From an uncultured Clostridia bacterium (GTDB lineage Bacteria > Bacillota > Clostridia > TANB77 > CAG-508), in NCBI GenBank assembly GCA_944393375.1, contig CALXZX010000045.1, positions 1-33,640 on the forward strand: 33,640 nt of DNA, read 5' to 3'. The notes beneath the pieces are model-generated. The model saw nothing but the letters and a program-made list of their open reading frames with translations. It did no database searches and was not told the origin of the DNA. Below are positions 1 to 6,840 of the stretch, piece after piece. The position numbers and the translations under genes are program-made. The first letter of the stretch is position 1, and each line of letters opens with the position of its first letter.

Positions 1-428
1 ATTTCTGTTGCTTGACCTGAAAGTCCACCACCACCGATTAATGGTTGGTGAATTAAGATTTCTGCATTTGGTGTTGCAAATCTCTTTCCTTTCTCTCCTG
101 CAGCTAAAAGTGCTGCTCCCATACTAGCTGCCATTCCTATACAAATCGTTGATACTGGGCATTTTATATAATTCATTGTATCTATAATTCCCATTCCGTC
201 TGTAATAGAACCTCCTGGTGAATTAATATATAAATTGATATCTTTATCTGGATCTTCTGATTCTAAGAATAATAATTGTGCAATAACTAAACTTGATGTT
301 GTTGGATTAACATCTTCTCCTAAAAAGATAATTCTGTCTTTTAATAATCTTGAGAAAATATCATAAGATCTTTCTCCTTTACTTGTTTGCTCTATAACAT
401 AAGGTACTAAACTTGCTTTTTCTAACAT
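1..428 (-). CDS. clpP: ATP-dependent Clp protease proteolytic subunit, 3' end cut by window edge
   Basis: Serine peptidase of the cytosolic ClpXP/ClpCP machines, which degrades unfolded or tagged proteins. The 142 visible codons carry the ClpP core: the INSPGG strand, the nucleophile segment GMAASMGA and the catalytic-histidine segment IHQPLIGG, whose usual Met is Ile here. The catalytic Asp and C-terminus lie beyond base 1. The start ATG (428-426) follows an AAGGAGG site at a normal distance. It lies downstream of tig in the same direction, the common clostridial tig-clpP(-clpX) order, but tig has its own terminator and clpP its own promoter, so the two can be expressed separately. Identification is secure; only the truncation limits it. 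Confidence 0.97.
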   Translation of the reverse strand, partial: MLEKASLVPYVIEQTSKGERSYDIFSRLLKDRIIFLGEDVNPTTSSLVIAQLLFLESEDPDKDINLYINSPGGSITDGMGIIDTMNYIKCPVSTICIGMAASMGAALLAAGEKGKRFATPNAEILIHQPLIGGGGLSGQATE

Positions 429-499
429 ATAAAATTCCTCCTTTAAAAATTTTATCCATTTTATTGAACACTTTTATTTTCATTTTGACAATTATAATA

Positions 500-528
500 A
501 CTATATGCTACCGAATTATGATTGTCAA
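500..528 (-). promoter_or_regulatory. clpP promoter
   Basis: On the minus strand TTGACA (528-523), a 17-bp spacer and TATAGT (505-500) make a near-consensus sigma-A promoter 70 bp upstream of clpP. The -35 sits inside the left arm of a perfect 10-bp inverted repeat (483-492 with 521-530) and overlaps the end of the U-tract of the tig terminator. No CtsR-type heptamer repeat was recognised. Confidence 0.75.
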
Positions 529-570
529 AAAAGCTGGGGTTAAAATTTAACTATGACATTTAACACCCCA
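527..570 (-). terminator. tig terminator
   Basis: On the minus strand the arm at 570-559 pairs with 544-535 (TGGGGTgTTAAA with TTTAACCCCA, one bulge) and is followed by GC and six T residues. It ends tig transcription 20-60 bp after the stop codon. Confidence 0.75.
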
Positions 571-588
571 ACCTTTCATGATTTTATT

Positions 589-1875
589 CTATTTTATTTT
601 TGCATTTTCTACTAAAAATTCAAGTGCTTTTTCTGATTCTAATCCTTGTTTGATGTAATTTCTTACGTTTTCATTTTTCAAGAATTCTTCATCATTTTCT
701 CTACCATAATTTTTAGCCATTTCTTTTATTTTTTCATCTACATCGATATCTGCTACTTCTATTTTTTCAGCTTTGATAACTACTTCAATTGCTAAACGAG
801 ATTTGATTGCTTCAATTGCTTGAGGCTCATATTCTTTTTGCATTTCTTCTCTTGTTTTACCCATCATTTGAAGATATTGGTCTAATTTTAATCCTTGATA
901 TGATAGTCTTTGTTCCATATCTTTTAACATATTTTCTGTTTCTGTTTCAATCATTCCTGATGGAATATCCACTTTTACATTTTCACATACTGCTTTCATA
1001 ACAGCATCTTGTGTTTCATATTTTGCTCTTTCATCATTTTGTTTTTGTTGTTTTTCTTTAATACTTTCTTTTAATTCTTTTAGTGTATCAAATTCACTAA
1101 CATCTTTTGCAAATTCATCATCTAATGTTGGTAATTCTTTTTTCTTAATTTCATTTACTTTTACTTTAAATGTAGCATCTTTTCCTGCTAAATCTTTTGA
1201 AAAATATTCATCTGGGAATTTTACTTTAATATCTTTTTCTTCATCAATTTTCATTCCAATAATTTGGTCTTCAAATCCTGGGATAAATGTATTGCTTCCA
1301 ATTTCTAAGTCATGATTTTCTGCTTTTCCACCTTCAAAAGCAACACCATCTACAAATCCTTCAAAATTAATATTTGCAATATCTCCCTTTTCTACAGGTC
1401 TATCTTCTACAGATATTAATCTTGAATTATGTTCTTGCATATGTCCTAATTCATGTTCTACATCTTCGTCTGTTACTTTATATTCTATTTTTTTAATTTC
1501 TACCCCTTTATATTTTCCAAGTTCTGCCTCTGGTTTTGTTTGAAAAACAGCTGTAAAAATTAAGTCTTGTCCTTTTCCAATTTGTGTTACATCTATATCT
1601 GGTCTACTAACAACTTCTAATTTGTTTTCTTCTACTGCTTTTTCTAATTCTTCTGGAACAACTTCATTAAAAGCATCTTCATAGAATATTTCTTTTCCAT
1701 AATATTTTTCAACAATATTCATTGGTGCTTTACCTTTTCTAAATCCAGGGATATTAAAATATTTTGCACTTTTAAAATATACTTTTTTAATAGCCTCGTC
1801 AAATTTTTCAGCTTCTATTGTTACATTTAATTTTACTTCATTTGCGTTTTTTGTTTTTTCTACTTTACATTCCAT
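589..1875 (-). CDS. tig: Trigger factor, ribosome-bound chaperone and prolyl isomerase
   Basis: Binds the ribosome exit tunnel next to protein L23 and shields nascent chains. The 428-residue length is normal. The N-terminal ribosome-binding domain has the signature GFRKGKAP at residues 44-51; the FKBP-type isomerase domain follows at about 160-245 (VEKGDIANINFEGFVDG and after), then the long helical C-terminal arm domain. The start ATG has a GAAAGGAT site upstream. A hairpin terminator separates it from clpP. It is divergent from rpmB across a 170-bp interval that holds promoters for both. No unusual feature was seen. Confidence 0.97.
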   Translation of the reverse strand: MECKVEKTKNANEVKLNVTIEAEKFDEAIKKVYFKSAKYFNIPGFRKGKAPMNIVEKYYGKEIFYEDAFNEVVPEELEKAVEENKLEVVSRPDIDVTQIGKGQDLIFTAVFQTKPEAELGKYKGVEIKKIEYKVTDEDVEHELGHMQEHNSRLISVEDRPVEKGDIANINFEGFVDGVAFEGGKAENHDLEIGSNTFIPGFEDQIIGMKIDEEKDIKVKFPDEYFSKDLAGKDATFKVKVNEIKKKELPTLDDEFAKDVSEFDTLKELKESIKEKQQKQNDERAKYETQDAVMKAVCENVKVDIPSGMIETETENMLKDMEQRLSYQGLKLDQYLQMMGKTREEMQKEYEPQAIEAIKSRLAIEVVIKAEKIEVADIDVDEKIKEMAKNYGRENDEEFLKNENVRNYIKQGLESEKALEFLVENAKIK

Positions 1876-1915
1876 TCTTATTCAATCCTTTCTTTATTCA
1901 TCATATAGCTTAATT

Positions 1916-1943
1916 ATTATACCACATTTTTCCTAATTTGCAA
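1916..1943 (-). promoter_or_regulatory. tig promoter
   Basis: Minus strand: TTGCAA (1943-1938), 16-bp spacer, extended -10 TGGTATAAT with TATAAT at 1921-1916, about 40 bp upstream of the tig start. Confidence 0.7.
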
Positions 1944-1971
1944 GGATTTTTAAATATTTTTTAAAAAATAC

Positions 1972-2000
1972 TTGTTTTTTTCATACTTTTGTGTTAAACT
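1972..2000 (+). promoter_or_regulatory. Probable rpmB promoter
   Basis: TTGTTT (1972-1977), 17-bp spacer, TAAACT (1995-2000) with a TG extension just before it. The -10 matches consensus at only four of six positions; the TG dinucleotide may compensate. Confidence 0.5.
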
Positions 2001-2045
2001 TGTTAATAGTCAGTTTATTTTAAAAATTAGGAGGTGCAATTCAGA

Positions 2046-2243
2046 ATGGCTAAATGTGCAATATGTGAAAAATCAGTTAATCATGGAAATAAGCTTAGCA
2101 TTACACGTTCTCACATTAGTAAAAGATCACCACGTACTTGGAAACCAAATTTAAGAAGTGTTAAGGTAACAGAAAATGGTGAAACAAAGAGAATTTATGT
2201 ATGTGCTAAATGTTTAAGAAATGGAAAAGTAAAGAGAGCATAA
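2046..2243 (+). CDS. rpmB: 50S ribosomal protein L28
   Basis: Structural protein of the large ribosomal subunit. The protein of 65 residues begins MAKCAICEKS and shows the bacterial L28 core, including the RSPRTWKPNL stretch. Four cysteines in two CxxC pairs (residues 4/7 and near the C-terminal CAKC) mark the zinc-binding (C+) form. The ATG at 2046 is chosen because the AGGAGGTG ribosome site (2029-2036) ends nine bases before it; the GTG at 2034 lies inside that site and cannot be the start. It is monocistronic, closed by two hairpin terminators. In B. subtilis rpmB neighbours spoVM, as here. Confidence 0.97.
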   Translation: MAKCAICEKSVNHGNKLSITRSHISKRSPRTWKPNLRSVKVTENGETKRIYVCAKCLRNGKVKRA

Positions 2244-2254
2244 GCTCTTTTTTT
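2231..2254 (+). terminator. rpmB terminator 1, overlapping the stop codon
   Basis: The stem AAAGAGAGC / GCTCTTTTT with loop ATAA (2240-2243, including part of the stop codon) runs into a T-tract. It contains one G-U pair. Confidence 0.6.
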
Positions 2255-2266
2255 GATACATGTTTA

Positions 2267-2304
2267 AGTAGAGTTCAATTAATAAATATTGAACTCTACT
2301 TTTA
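2267..2304 (+). terminator. rpmB terminator 2
   Basis: A perfect 13-bp stem, AGTAGAGTTCAAT (2267-2279) with its complement at 2288-2300, has an 8-base loop and a following T-rich run. Confidence 0.75.
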
Positions 2305-2351
2305 TTATTGTATAGAAAAATAGATTTTCTCTTAAACCTGTAAAAACTTTT

Positions 2352-2432
2352 CTAATTCTTATCTTTAATTCCAAATATTAATTTTACAAACCCTCTCAAA
2401 AATTTTGGAACTTTTTTAACTACAATCGTCAT
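2352..2432 (-). CDS. spoVM: Stage V sporulation peptide SpoVM
   Basis: The 26-residue peptide MTIVVKKVPKFLRGFVKLIF + GIKDKN has exactly the length of B. subtilis SpoVM (recalled as MKFYTIKLPKFLGGIVRAML + GSFRKD). It aligns without gaps, with ten identities including Pro9-Lys-Phe-Leu12, Gly14, Val16 and Gly21. In Bacillus SpoVM is an amphipathic helix that recognises the convex forespore membrane and anchors the coat ATPase SpoIVA; Pro9 is central to that recognition. AGGAGG (2447-2442) lies nine bases before the ATG. The position near rpmB matches the B. subtilis neighbourhood. A small membrane protein gene ends 21 bases upstream, probably in one transcript. It implies the organism makes, or its ancestors made, endospores. 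Confidence 0.88.
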   Translation of the reverse strand: MTIVVKKVPKFLRGFVKLIFGIKDKN

Positions 2433-2453
2433 ATATGTATCCCTCCTTTTATA

Positions 2454-2603
2454 TTAGCATGCTAGCCACATAAACCCAACGCATACCACAACTACTCCTA
2501 TCATAAATAACCAGCCTGTTACTGGAAGTAATAAAACTAATAATATGCCTAATCCTAAACCTATTAAACAAATTGCTAATGTCTTTTTAAACAATTTTAA
2601 CAT
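2454..2603 (-). CDS. Small membrane protein upstream of spoVM, 49 aa
   Basis: Function not recognised. The peptide starts with a short basic segment (MLKLFKK), then two hydrophobic stretches (about residues 8-26 and 32-47) around a conserved-looking LPVTGW turn, so it is probably a two-pass helical hairpin. GGAGGT lies seven bases before the ATG. It precedes spoVM by 21 bases on the same strand, so the pair is likely co-transcribed and perhaps sporulation-linked; that is inferred from position only. A TATAAT at 2636-2631 is a possible -10 box without a convincing -35. No clear sigma-E or sigma-K box was found in 2604-2700. Confidence 0.7.
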   Translation of the reverse strand: MLKLFKKTLAICLIGLGLGILLVLLLPVTGWLFMIGVVVVCVGFMWLAC

Positions 2604-2749
2604 GCTTATTACCTCCATTCTCTTTTGTATATTATATTCCTGACTTTCTTTTATGTTACATTTATGGTAACTCTTTTTAAAACTATCTATAAATCAATCT
2701 AGATTTCTATTATTAATCCTGTTTACAATTTGTTTCCCACCTTTATCCA

Positions 2750-2778
2750 TTGACTTTTCATTAATTTTTCTTTAAAAT
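2750..2778 (+). promoter_or_regulatory. nth promoter
   Basis: TTGACT (2750-2755), 17-bp spacer and TAAAAT (2773-2778), 52 bp upstream of the nth start. Confidence 0.7.
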
Positions 2779-2830
2779 ATATAGTAATTTCAAGAAAAGA
2801 CACTATACTTATCATAAGAAGGGATGATAT

Positions 2831-3478
2831 ATGAATAAAAAAGATGCAGTAAAAATGATAGAAATTTTAAAACAAACTTATCCAGATGCTACTTGTAGCT
2901 TGGATTTTGAAACACCTTTTCAAGCAGTTGTTGCTGTTATTCTTTCTGCCCAATGTACAGATGAAAGAGTTAATAAAACAACACCTGCCCTTTTTGAAAG
3001 ATGTAAAACAGTAGAAGATTTTGCAAATATAGATATAAAAGAACTGGAAGCTTTTATTCATCCTTGTGGCTTTTTTAAGAATAAAGCCAAAAATATTAAA
3101 TTATGTGCAAATCAAGTATTAGAAAAATTTAATGGACAAGTACCGAATAACATGGAAGATTTAATGAGTTTAGCTGGTGTTGGCAGAAAAACCGCTAATG
3201 TTGTATTACTAGAAGTGTTTGGAATTGCAAAAGGTATTGCTGTTGATACTCACGCAAAACGAATTTCTAATTTAATTGGTTTATCAAATGAAAAAGAACC
3301 TGAAAAAATAGAACAAGATTTAATTAAGATTTTTCCAAAAGAATATTTAAAAGATATCAATCATTTATTTGTTTGGCATGGTAGAAATACTTGTATTGCC
3401 AGAAATCCAAAATGTGATGTTTGTAGGATTAAGGAATATTGTAAACATTATAAAAAGTCTTTAACACAAGATAAATAA
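2831..3478 (+). CDS. nth: Endonuclease III, DNA glycosylase/AP lyase
   Basis: Base-excision repair enzyme that removes oxidised pyrimidines and nicks the abasic site. The 215-residue length is usual. The helix-hairpin-helix is LAGVGRKTANVV at about 114-125, with catalytic Lys120 and Asp139 (VDTH) at the same places as in E. coli Nth. The [4Fe-4S] ligands C188, C195, C198 and C204 follow the C-x6-C-x2-C-x5-C pattern. The ribosome site is GAAGGGATG upstream of the ATG at 2831. It has its own promoter, and an AT-only hairpin follows the stop codon. Confidence 0.97.
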   Translation: MNKKDAVKMIEILKQTYPDATCSLDFETPFQAVVAVILSAQCTDERVNKTTPALFERCKTVEDFANIDIKELEAFIHPCGFFKNKAKNIKLCANQVLEKFNGQVPNNMEDLMSLAGVGRKTANVVLLEVFGIAKGIAVDTHAKRISNLIGLSNEKEPEKIEQDLIKIFPKEYLKDINHLFVWHGRNTCIARNPKCDVCRIKEYCKHYKKSLTQDK

Positions 3479-3514
3479 ATATTATACTATAATTTGTATA
3501 TTTATTTATCTTTT
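3470..3514 (+). terminator. AT-only hairpin after nth
   Basis: A perfect 13-bp stem (3470-3482 with 3498-3510), almost entirely A/T, overlaps the nth stop codon and is followed by TTTT. Termination strength is uncertain because of the weak stem. Confidence 0.5.
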
Positions 3515-3542
3515 CTACATACTACTATGTAGAGGTGATTTT

Positions 3543-3683
3543 TTGACAAATATTAATTGTTCACTAAATTGTATTTATCAAAAAGATGGTAAATGTTCCT
3601 ACTCTAGTATCACACCTACCATTTTTTCAACAACAAGTGAATGTGCTTACTTTGTTGATAAATCAGAAAAAGAAACTCAATAA
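3543..3683 (+). CDS. Four-cysteine small protein (DUF1540-like), TTG start
   Basis: The peptide of 46 residues has cysteines at 6, 10, 18 and 34 in the order C-x3-C-x7-C-x15-C, ending with an acidic tail. The spacing resembles the small clostridial metal-binding peptides of the DUF1540 type, but the match is loose. The TTG start is supported by AGAGGTGAT five bases upstream; no ATG or GTG is better placed. It lies between the nth hairpin and a strong hairpin terminator (3681-3727), so it may be expressed from the nth promoter by readthrough. Biochemical role unknown; a zinc or Fe-S structural site is the natural guess. Confidence 0.65.
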   Translation: MTNINCSLNCIYQKDGKCSYSSITPTIFSTTSECAYFVDKSEKETQ

Positions 3684-3727
3684 GCAATTACGGTGTCCTC
3701 AAGATGACATCGCAATTGCTTACTTTT
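3681..3727 (+). terminator. Terminator of the small cysteine-protein gene
   Basis: TAAGCAATT (3681-3689) pairs with 3714-3722; the inner GTGTC/GACA pairs extend the stem, and CTTTTATT follows. The stem begins on the stop codon. Confidence 0.7.
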
Positions 3728-3731
3728 ATTA

Positions 3732-3760
3732 TTGACAAAATCTCTTTTACGTTATATATT
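3732..3760 (+). promoter_or_regulatory. Promoter of the bactofilin-like gene
   Basis: TTGACA (3732-3737), 17-bp spacer, TATATT (3755-3760), about 31 bp before the start codon. Confidence 0.75.
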
Positions 3761-3791
3761 TCTATTAACATTCGATTAAAAGGAGGATATT

Positions 3792-5120
3792 ATGTTAAAA
3801 AAGAAAATAAAAATTATTGCTTTAATTACTTTATTAATTATCTCATTATTTTCACCTATTGTAAATGCAGATAATGAAACAACTGAAACTGAAGTTGTTC
3901 CTATTAGTGAAACTCAGGAAACAGTAACCATAAAAGAAGGAGATGAATATTTATTTCAAGATACTGTAACGATTGATAATCCAGTTGATGGAAATTTGTT
4001 CATTATGGCAAATACAGTTACAATTAATTCTCAAGTTGGTGGAGATGCTTTCATATTTGCTAATACCATTAATATTGAAGAAAATGGATATGTTTTAAGT
4101 AACTTATTTGCATGTGCCAATACTATTCATGTAAAAGGTGTTGCTTACAATATCTATTCTGTTGGTGATACATTAACAATTGATGGATTTGTATATAGAG
4201 ATGTTCGAAGTGTATGTAATACACTTAATATTAATAGTATGATTGGAAGAAATGTTTTTGTTGATTGTTCTTCTATCAATTTTAAAGAAAAACCAAATAC
4301 AGAAGATACTCCTAGTATTGCATCTTATGGAAGTATCCAGGGAGATTTAAATTATTCTTCTGATGAAGAAATCGCCATTCCTGAAGATTCTGTTTCTGGA
4401 GAAACACATTTTTCTCAATTGCAAAATAATACATTTGATATTTCAAACTATATGTATTCTTTAGGCGCTATACTAGTATCTGCAATTATTATATGGCTAA
4501 TTGGTTTATGGATTTCTCCAAAATTATTACATAATACAAGTCATCCTATAACCTTAAGAAAAGCTTTACAAATCATAGGACTAGGAATAATCGTTCCAAT
4601 TGTTATTGCTCTATTATCTGTCATCATCTTGCTAATTCCTATCACTAGTCAACTTACCATATTATTACTTTGTATATTAGCCATTCTTTTCTTCATCAGT
4701 ACATCTGTTGCAATTATTAGTATAAATACTATGATCTGTAATAAATTAAAAATTACTCAAAACTTATACACATTAGGATTCTTAATTGTTACAACTATTG
4801 TATTCTGGCTATTAACCTTAATTCCTTATGTAGGTATGGCTATCTCACTAATTGCAATCATATGGGGAATTGGTAGTATTTCATATAGTATTTTAATAAA
4901 AGAAAAATCTAATGAAAAAAATTCAGACTCTGAAGAAAGACAAGAAAAAATTGAAGCTAAACCTGAAAAAGAAAATACTTCTGATGAAACAAAAAAAGAT
5001 AATGAATCTAATAAAACTGAAAAAGCAAAAAAAGAAACAAAAAAGACAGATAAAGATAATAAAGACAAAGACAAAGATAAAAACAAAAATAAAGAATCTG
5101 AGAAGAAAAAGAATAAATAA
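3792..5120 (+). CDS. Secreted bactofilin-like beta-repeat membrane protein
   Basis: A 442-residue protein. An N-terminal signal peptide or anchor (residues 1-26, ending near VNADN) leads into about 140 residues of repeats such as DTVTIDNPVDGNLFIMANTV, VGGDAFIFANTI and YVLSNLFACANTI. This period of about 20 residues is typical of right-handed beta-helices of the polymer-forming/bactofilin type. Near residue 225, four hydrophobic helices begin (to about 370), followed by a highly charged Lys/Glu/Asp tail of about 70 residues. Topology suggests an extracytoplasmic beta-helix, a membrane bundle and a cytoplasmic basic tail. Bactofilins scaffold cell-envelope machinery, but canonical ones are cytoplasmic and lack this layout, so only a structural role is suggested. 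AAAAGGAGG precedes the ATG. It is monocistronic, closed by a shared terminator. Confidence 0.75.
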   Translation: MLKKKIKIIALITLLIISLFSPIVNADNETTETEVVPISETQETVTIKEGDEYLFQDTVTIDNPVDGNLFIMANTVTINSQVGGDAFIFANTINIEENGYVLSNLFACANTIHVKGVAYNIYSVGDTLTIDGFVYRDVRSVCNTLNINSMIGRNVFVDCSSINFKEKPNTEDTPSIASYGSIQGDLNYSSDEEIAIPEDSVSGETHFSQLQNNTFDISNYMYSLGAILVSAIIIWLIGLWISPKLLHNTSHPITLRKALQIIGLGIIVPIVIALLSVIILLIPITSQLTILLLCILAILFFISTSVAIISINTMICNKLKITQNLYTLGFLIVTTIVFWLLTLIPYVGMAISLIAIIWGIGSISYSILIKEKSNEKNSDSEERQEKIEAKPEKENTSDETKKDNESNKTEKAKKETKKTDKDNKDKDKDKNKNKESEKKKNK

Positions 5121-5178
5121 ATCTAAACAAAAAAAACAGTATTTATAAAAAAAATACTGGTTTTTTTGTTTAGATTTA
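5118..5178. terminator. Bidirectional terminator between convergent genes
   Basis: Arms of 26 bases (5118-5143 and 5153-5178) with a single A-G mismatch form a very long hairpin that starts on the stop codon of the upstream gene. A/T tracts on both sides let it serve the plus-strand gene and rpe. Confidence 0.85.
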
Positions 5179-5183
5179 TATGC

Positions 5184-5849
5184 TTACGATTCCTTTTTTA
5201 GTTCATCTATAATCACTTTATAATCTACTGCATTTAAAATCGCTGTACCTGCCACTAAAATATTTGCACCTGCTTTTTTTACCTCTGGAGCTGTTCTTAA
5301 GTTAATTCCACCATCTACTTCTATATCCATTTCTAAATGATTATCATCAATATATTTTTTTAATGTTCTCACTTTTTCTGTCATTTCACTTAAATAGCTT
5401 TGTCCACCTTTTCCTGGTTCTACTGTCATAACTAAACACATATGAATATATGGCAAATATTGATACACTTCTTCTATTTTCGTATTTGGTTTTACAGATA
5501 TTCCTACTTTACAATTGTTTTGTTTTATATAGTTTATTATTTCCATTACTTCTTGTTCATCTTTACATGCTTCTAAATGAAATGTTATGATATTTGGTTC
5601 TACTGCACTAAAATCATCTACTGCTTTTTTGATATCATTTACCATTAAATGAACATCTAATGGTGCATTGGATATTCTTCTAATATATGAAGCATATTCT
5701 AACATTGTCTGGTATGTGTTTTTTTCCACAAACTCACCATCCATGACATCTATGTGAAAATAATCTGTCTTAGATGCTTCTAATGCAAAAAATGTTTTTG
5801 ACTCCTCTCCTTTTTTTACTGAAAGAATTGATGTTGAAACTTCTACCAT
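5184..5849 (-). CDS. rpe: Ribulose-phosphate 3-epimerase
   Basis: Interconverts ribulose 5-phosphate and xylulose 5-phosphate in the pentose phosphate pathway. A (beta-alpha)8 barrel of 221 residues. Metal and catalytic residues are in place: H32-x-D34 in HIDVMDG, H67 in LDVHLMV, and D179 in EVDGGI. The phosphate-binding loop reads VEPGKGGQ instead of the common VNPGFGGQ, and the segment after MDG (EFVEKNTY) also departs from the usual pattern, so the protein is a divergent member. The ATG at 5849 is chosen for its GGAGG site; it overlaps the end of rsgA by 7 bases, indicating translational coupling. The rsgA-rpe order matches Bacillus. Confidence 0.92.
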   Translation of the reverse strand: MVEVSTSILSVKKGEESKTFFALEASKTDYFHIDVMDGEFVEKNTYQTMLEYASYIRRISNAPLDVHLMVNDIKKAVDDFSAVEPNIITFHLEACKDEQEVMEIINYIKQNNCKVGISVKPNTKIEEVYQYLPYIHMCLVMTVEPGKGGQSYLSEMTEKVRTLKKYIDDNHLEMDIEVDGGINLRTAPEVKKAGANILVAGTAILNAVDYKVIIDELKKES

Positions 5850-6724
5850 TTTCTTTCCTCCTTTTCTTTTAATTCTTGATATATTTTGCAAAATCGTTCA
5901 TATCTTGCTTTATCAATCTCTCCATTTTTAACAGCCTTTTTTATCCCGCAATTTTCTTCTTTTATATGTGTACAACCGATAAATTCACAATTTTCTTCAT
6001 ATTGTTTAAATTCTTTAAAATAACGAAACAACTCTTTACTTTCTATTTCTGATATATCAAAAGTTGAAAAACCTGGTGTATCTGCTATATAGGTATTCTC
6101 ATCTATTTCATATAATTTAATAGCTGTTGTTGTATTTTTTCCTCTCTTATTTTTCTTACTAATTTCTCCTTCTTGTGTAATATTTCTATCAAATATACCA
6201 TTAATTAAGGTAGATTTTCCAACTCCAGAATTTCCTGAAAATGCATTGATATTATTTTTTAATAATTCTTTTAATGTATCAATTCCTTTTCTCTGCTTTG
6301 CATCTGTTAATATTACTGTATATCCTATTTTGCTATATATCTGTTTTATCTTTCTAAATTCTTCTTTTTGATCTAAGTCTGTTTTATTTAACACAATAAT
6401 AGCATTTACTCCTACATATTCTGCAAAAGCTAGTTGTTTATCTAACATTAATAAATCTGGCTTTGGATCTTTACTCGAAACAACAAATATGATTTGTGTT
6501 ATATTGGCAAGTTTTGGTCTTTTAATATATACTTTTCTTTCATGTATTTTCTCAATAACTGCTTTCTTTTCTTTTTCATCTGTAACTGTTATATCTACTA
6601 TATCTCCAACAACAGGTGTTATCTCTTCCTTCTTAAATTTTCCCCTTGCTGTTGTTTCATAGATTTCGTTTTCTACATTTACTTGATATAGGTTTGATAT
6701 ATTTTCTACAATTAATCCTTGCAT
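5843..6724 (-). CDS. rsgA: Ribosome small-subunit-dependent GTPase RsgA
   Basis: Late 30S assembly checkpoint GTPase of 293 residues: an OB-fold (about 1-70), a circularly permuted GTPase and a zinc-binding tail. Motifs are in permuted order: NKTD (113-116), GNSGVGKS (164-171), DTPG (215-218), then zinc ligands C246, C251, H253 and C259. The ATG at 6724 follows GGAGG by a short four-base gap. It is translationally coupled to rpe. In B. subtilis the homologue CpgA is a PrkC substrate, and here too it lies immediately downstream of prkC, though behind a terminator and its own promoter. Confidence 0.97.
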   Translation of the reverse strand: MQGLIVENISNLYQVNVENEIYETTARGKFKKEEITPVVGDIVDITVTDEKEKKAVIEKIHERKVYIKRPKLANITQIIFVVSSKDPKPDLLMLDKQLAFAEYVGVNAIIVLNKTDLDQKEEFRKIKQIYSKIGYTVILTDAKQRKGIDTLKELLKNNINAFSGNSGVGKSTLINGIFDRNITQEGEISKKNKRGKNTTTAIKLYEIDENTYIADTPGFSTFDISEIESKELFRYFKEFKQYEENCEFIGCTHIKEENCGIKKAVKNGEIDKARYERFCKIYQELKEKEERKW

Positions 6725-6748
6725 ATTCCCTCCGTTTCATCCATAAAT

Positions 6749-6777
6749 TGTCCATTGGGGACGTGTCTTTTTGGACA
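6749..6777. repeat. Short palindromic repeat, copy 1
   Basis: TGTCCA (6749-6754) and TGGACA (6772-6777) flank GGGGACGTGTC (6757-6767). The GGGACGTG core recurs on the other strand in the tandem element at 24791-24863. It lies in the rsgA 5' leader. Confidence 0.5.
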
Positions 6778-6789
6778 TTTTCTTCTTCT

Positions 6790-6818
6790 ATTATATATGA
6801 AAAAAGTTCAATTAGCAA
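6790..6818 (-). promoter_or_regulatory. rsgA-rpe promoter, embedded in the prkC terminator
   Basis: Minus strand: TTGCTA (6818-6813), 17-bp spacer, TATAAT (6795-6790). The -35 box overlaps the loop and one arm of the prkC terminator hairpin. Confidence 0.65.
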
Positions 6819-6836
6819 TTACTAATTGAACTTTTT
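6796..6836 (-). terminator. prkC terminator
   Basis: A perfect 15-bp stem (6822-6836 with 6801-6815) with a six-base loop is followed on the minus strand by a T-run. It starts four bases after the prkC stop codon. Confidence 0.85.
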
Positions 6837-6840
6837 GTTA

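Noticed and set aside
2604-2700. Sigma-E promoter for the spoVM pair
   Set aside because: No pairing of a -35 and a CATACAAT-like -10 at the right spacing; the TATAAT at 2636-2631 alone is not enough.
4826-5148. Overlapping frames over the Lys/Glu-rich tail of the bactofilin-like gene
   Set aside because: They arise from the repetitive AAA/GAA composition of that tail; no ribosome site and no homology pattern.
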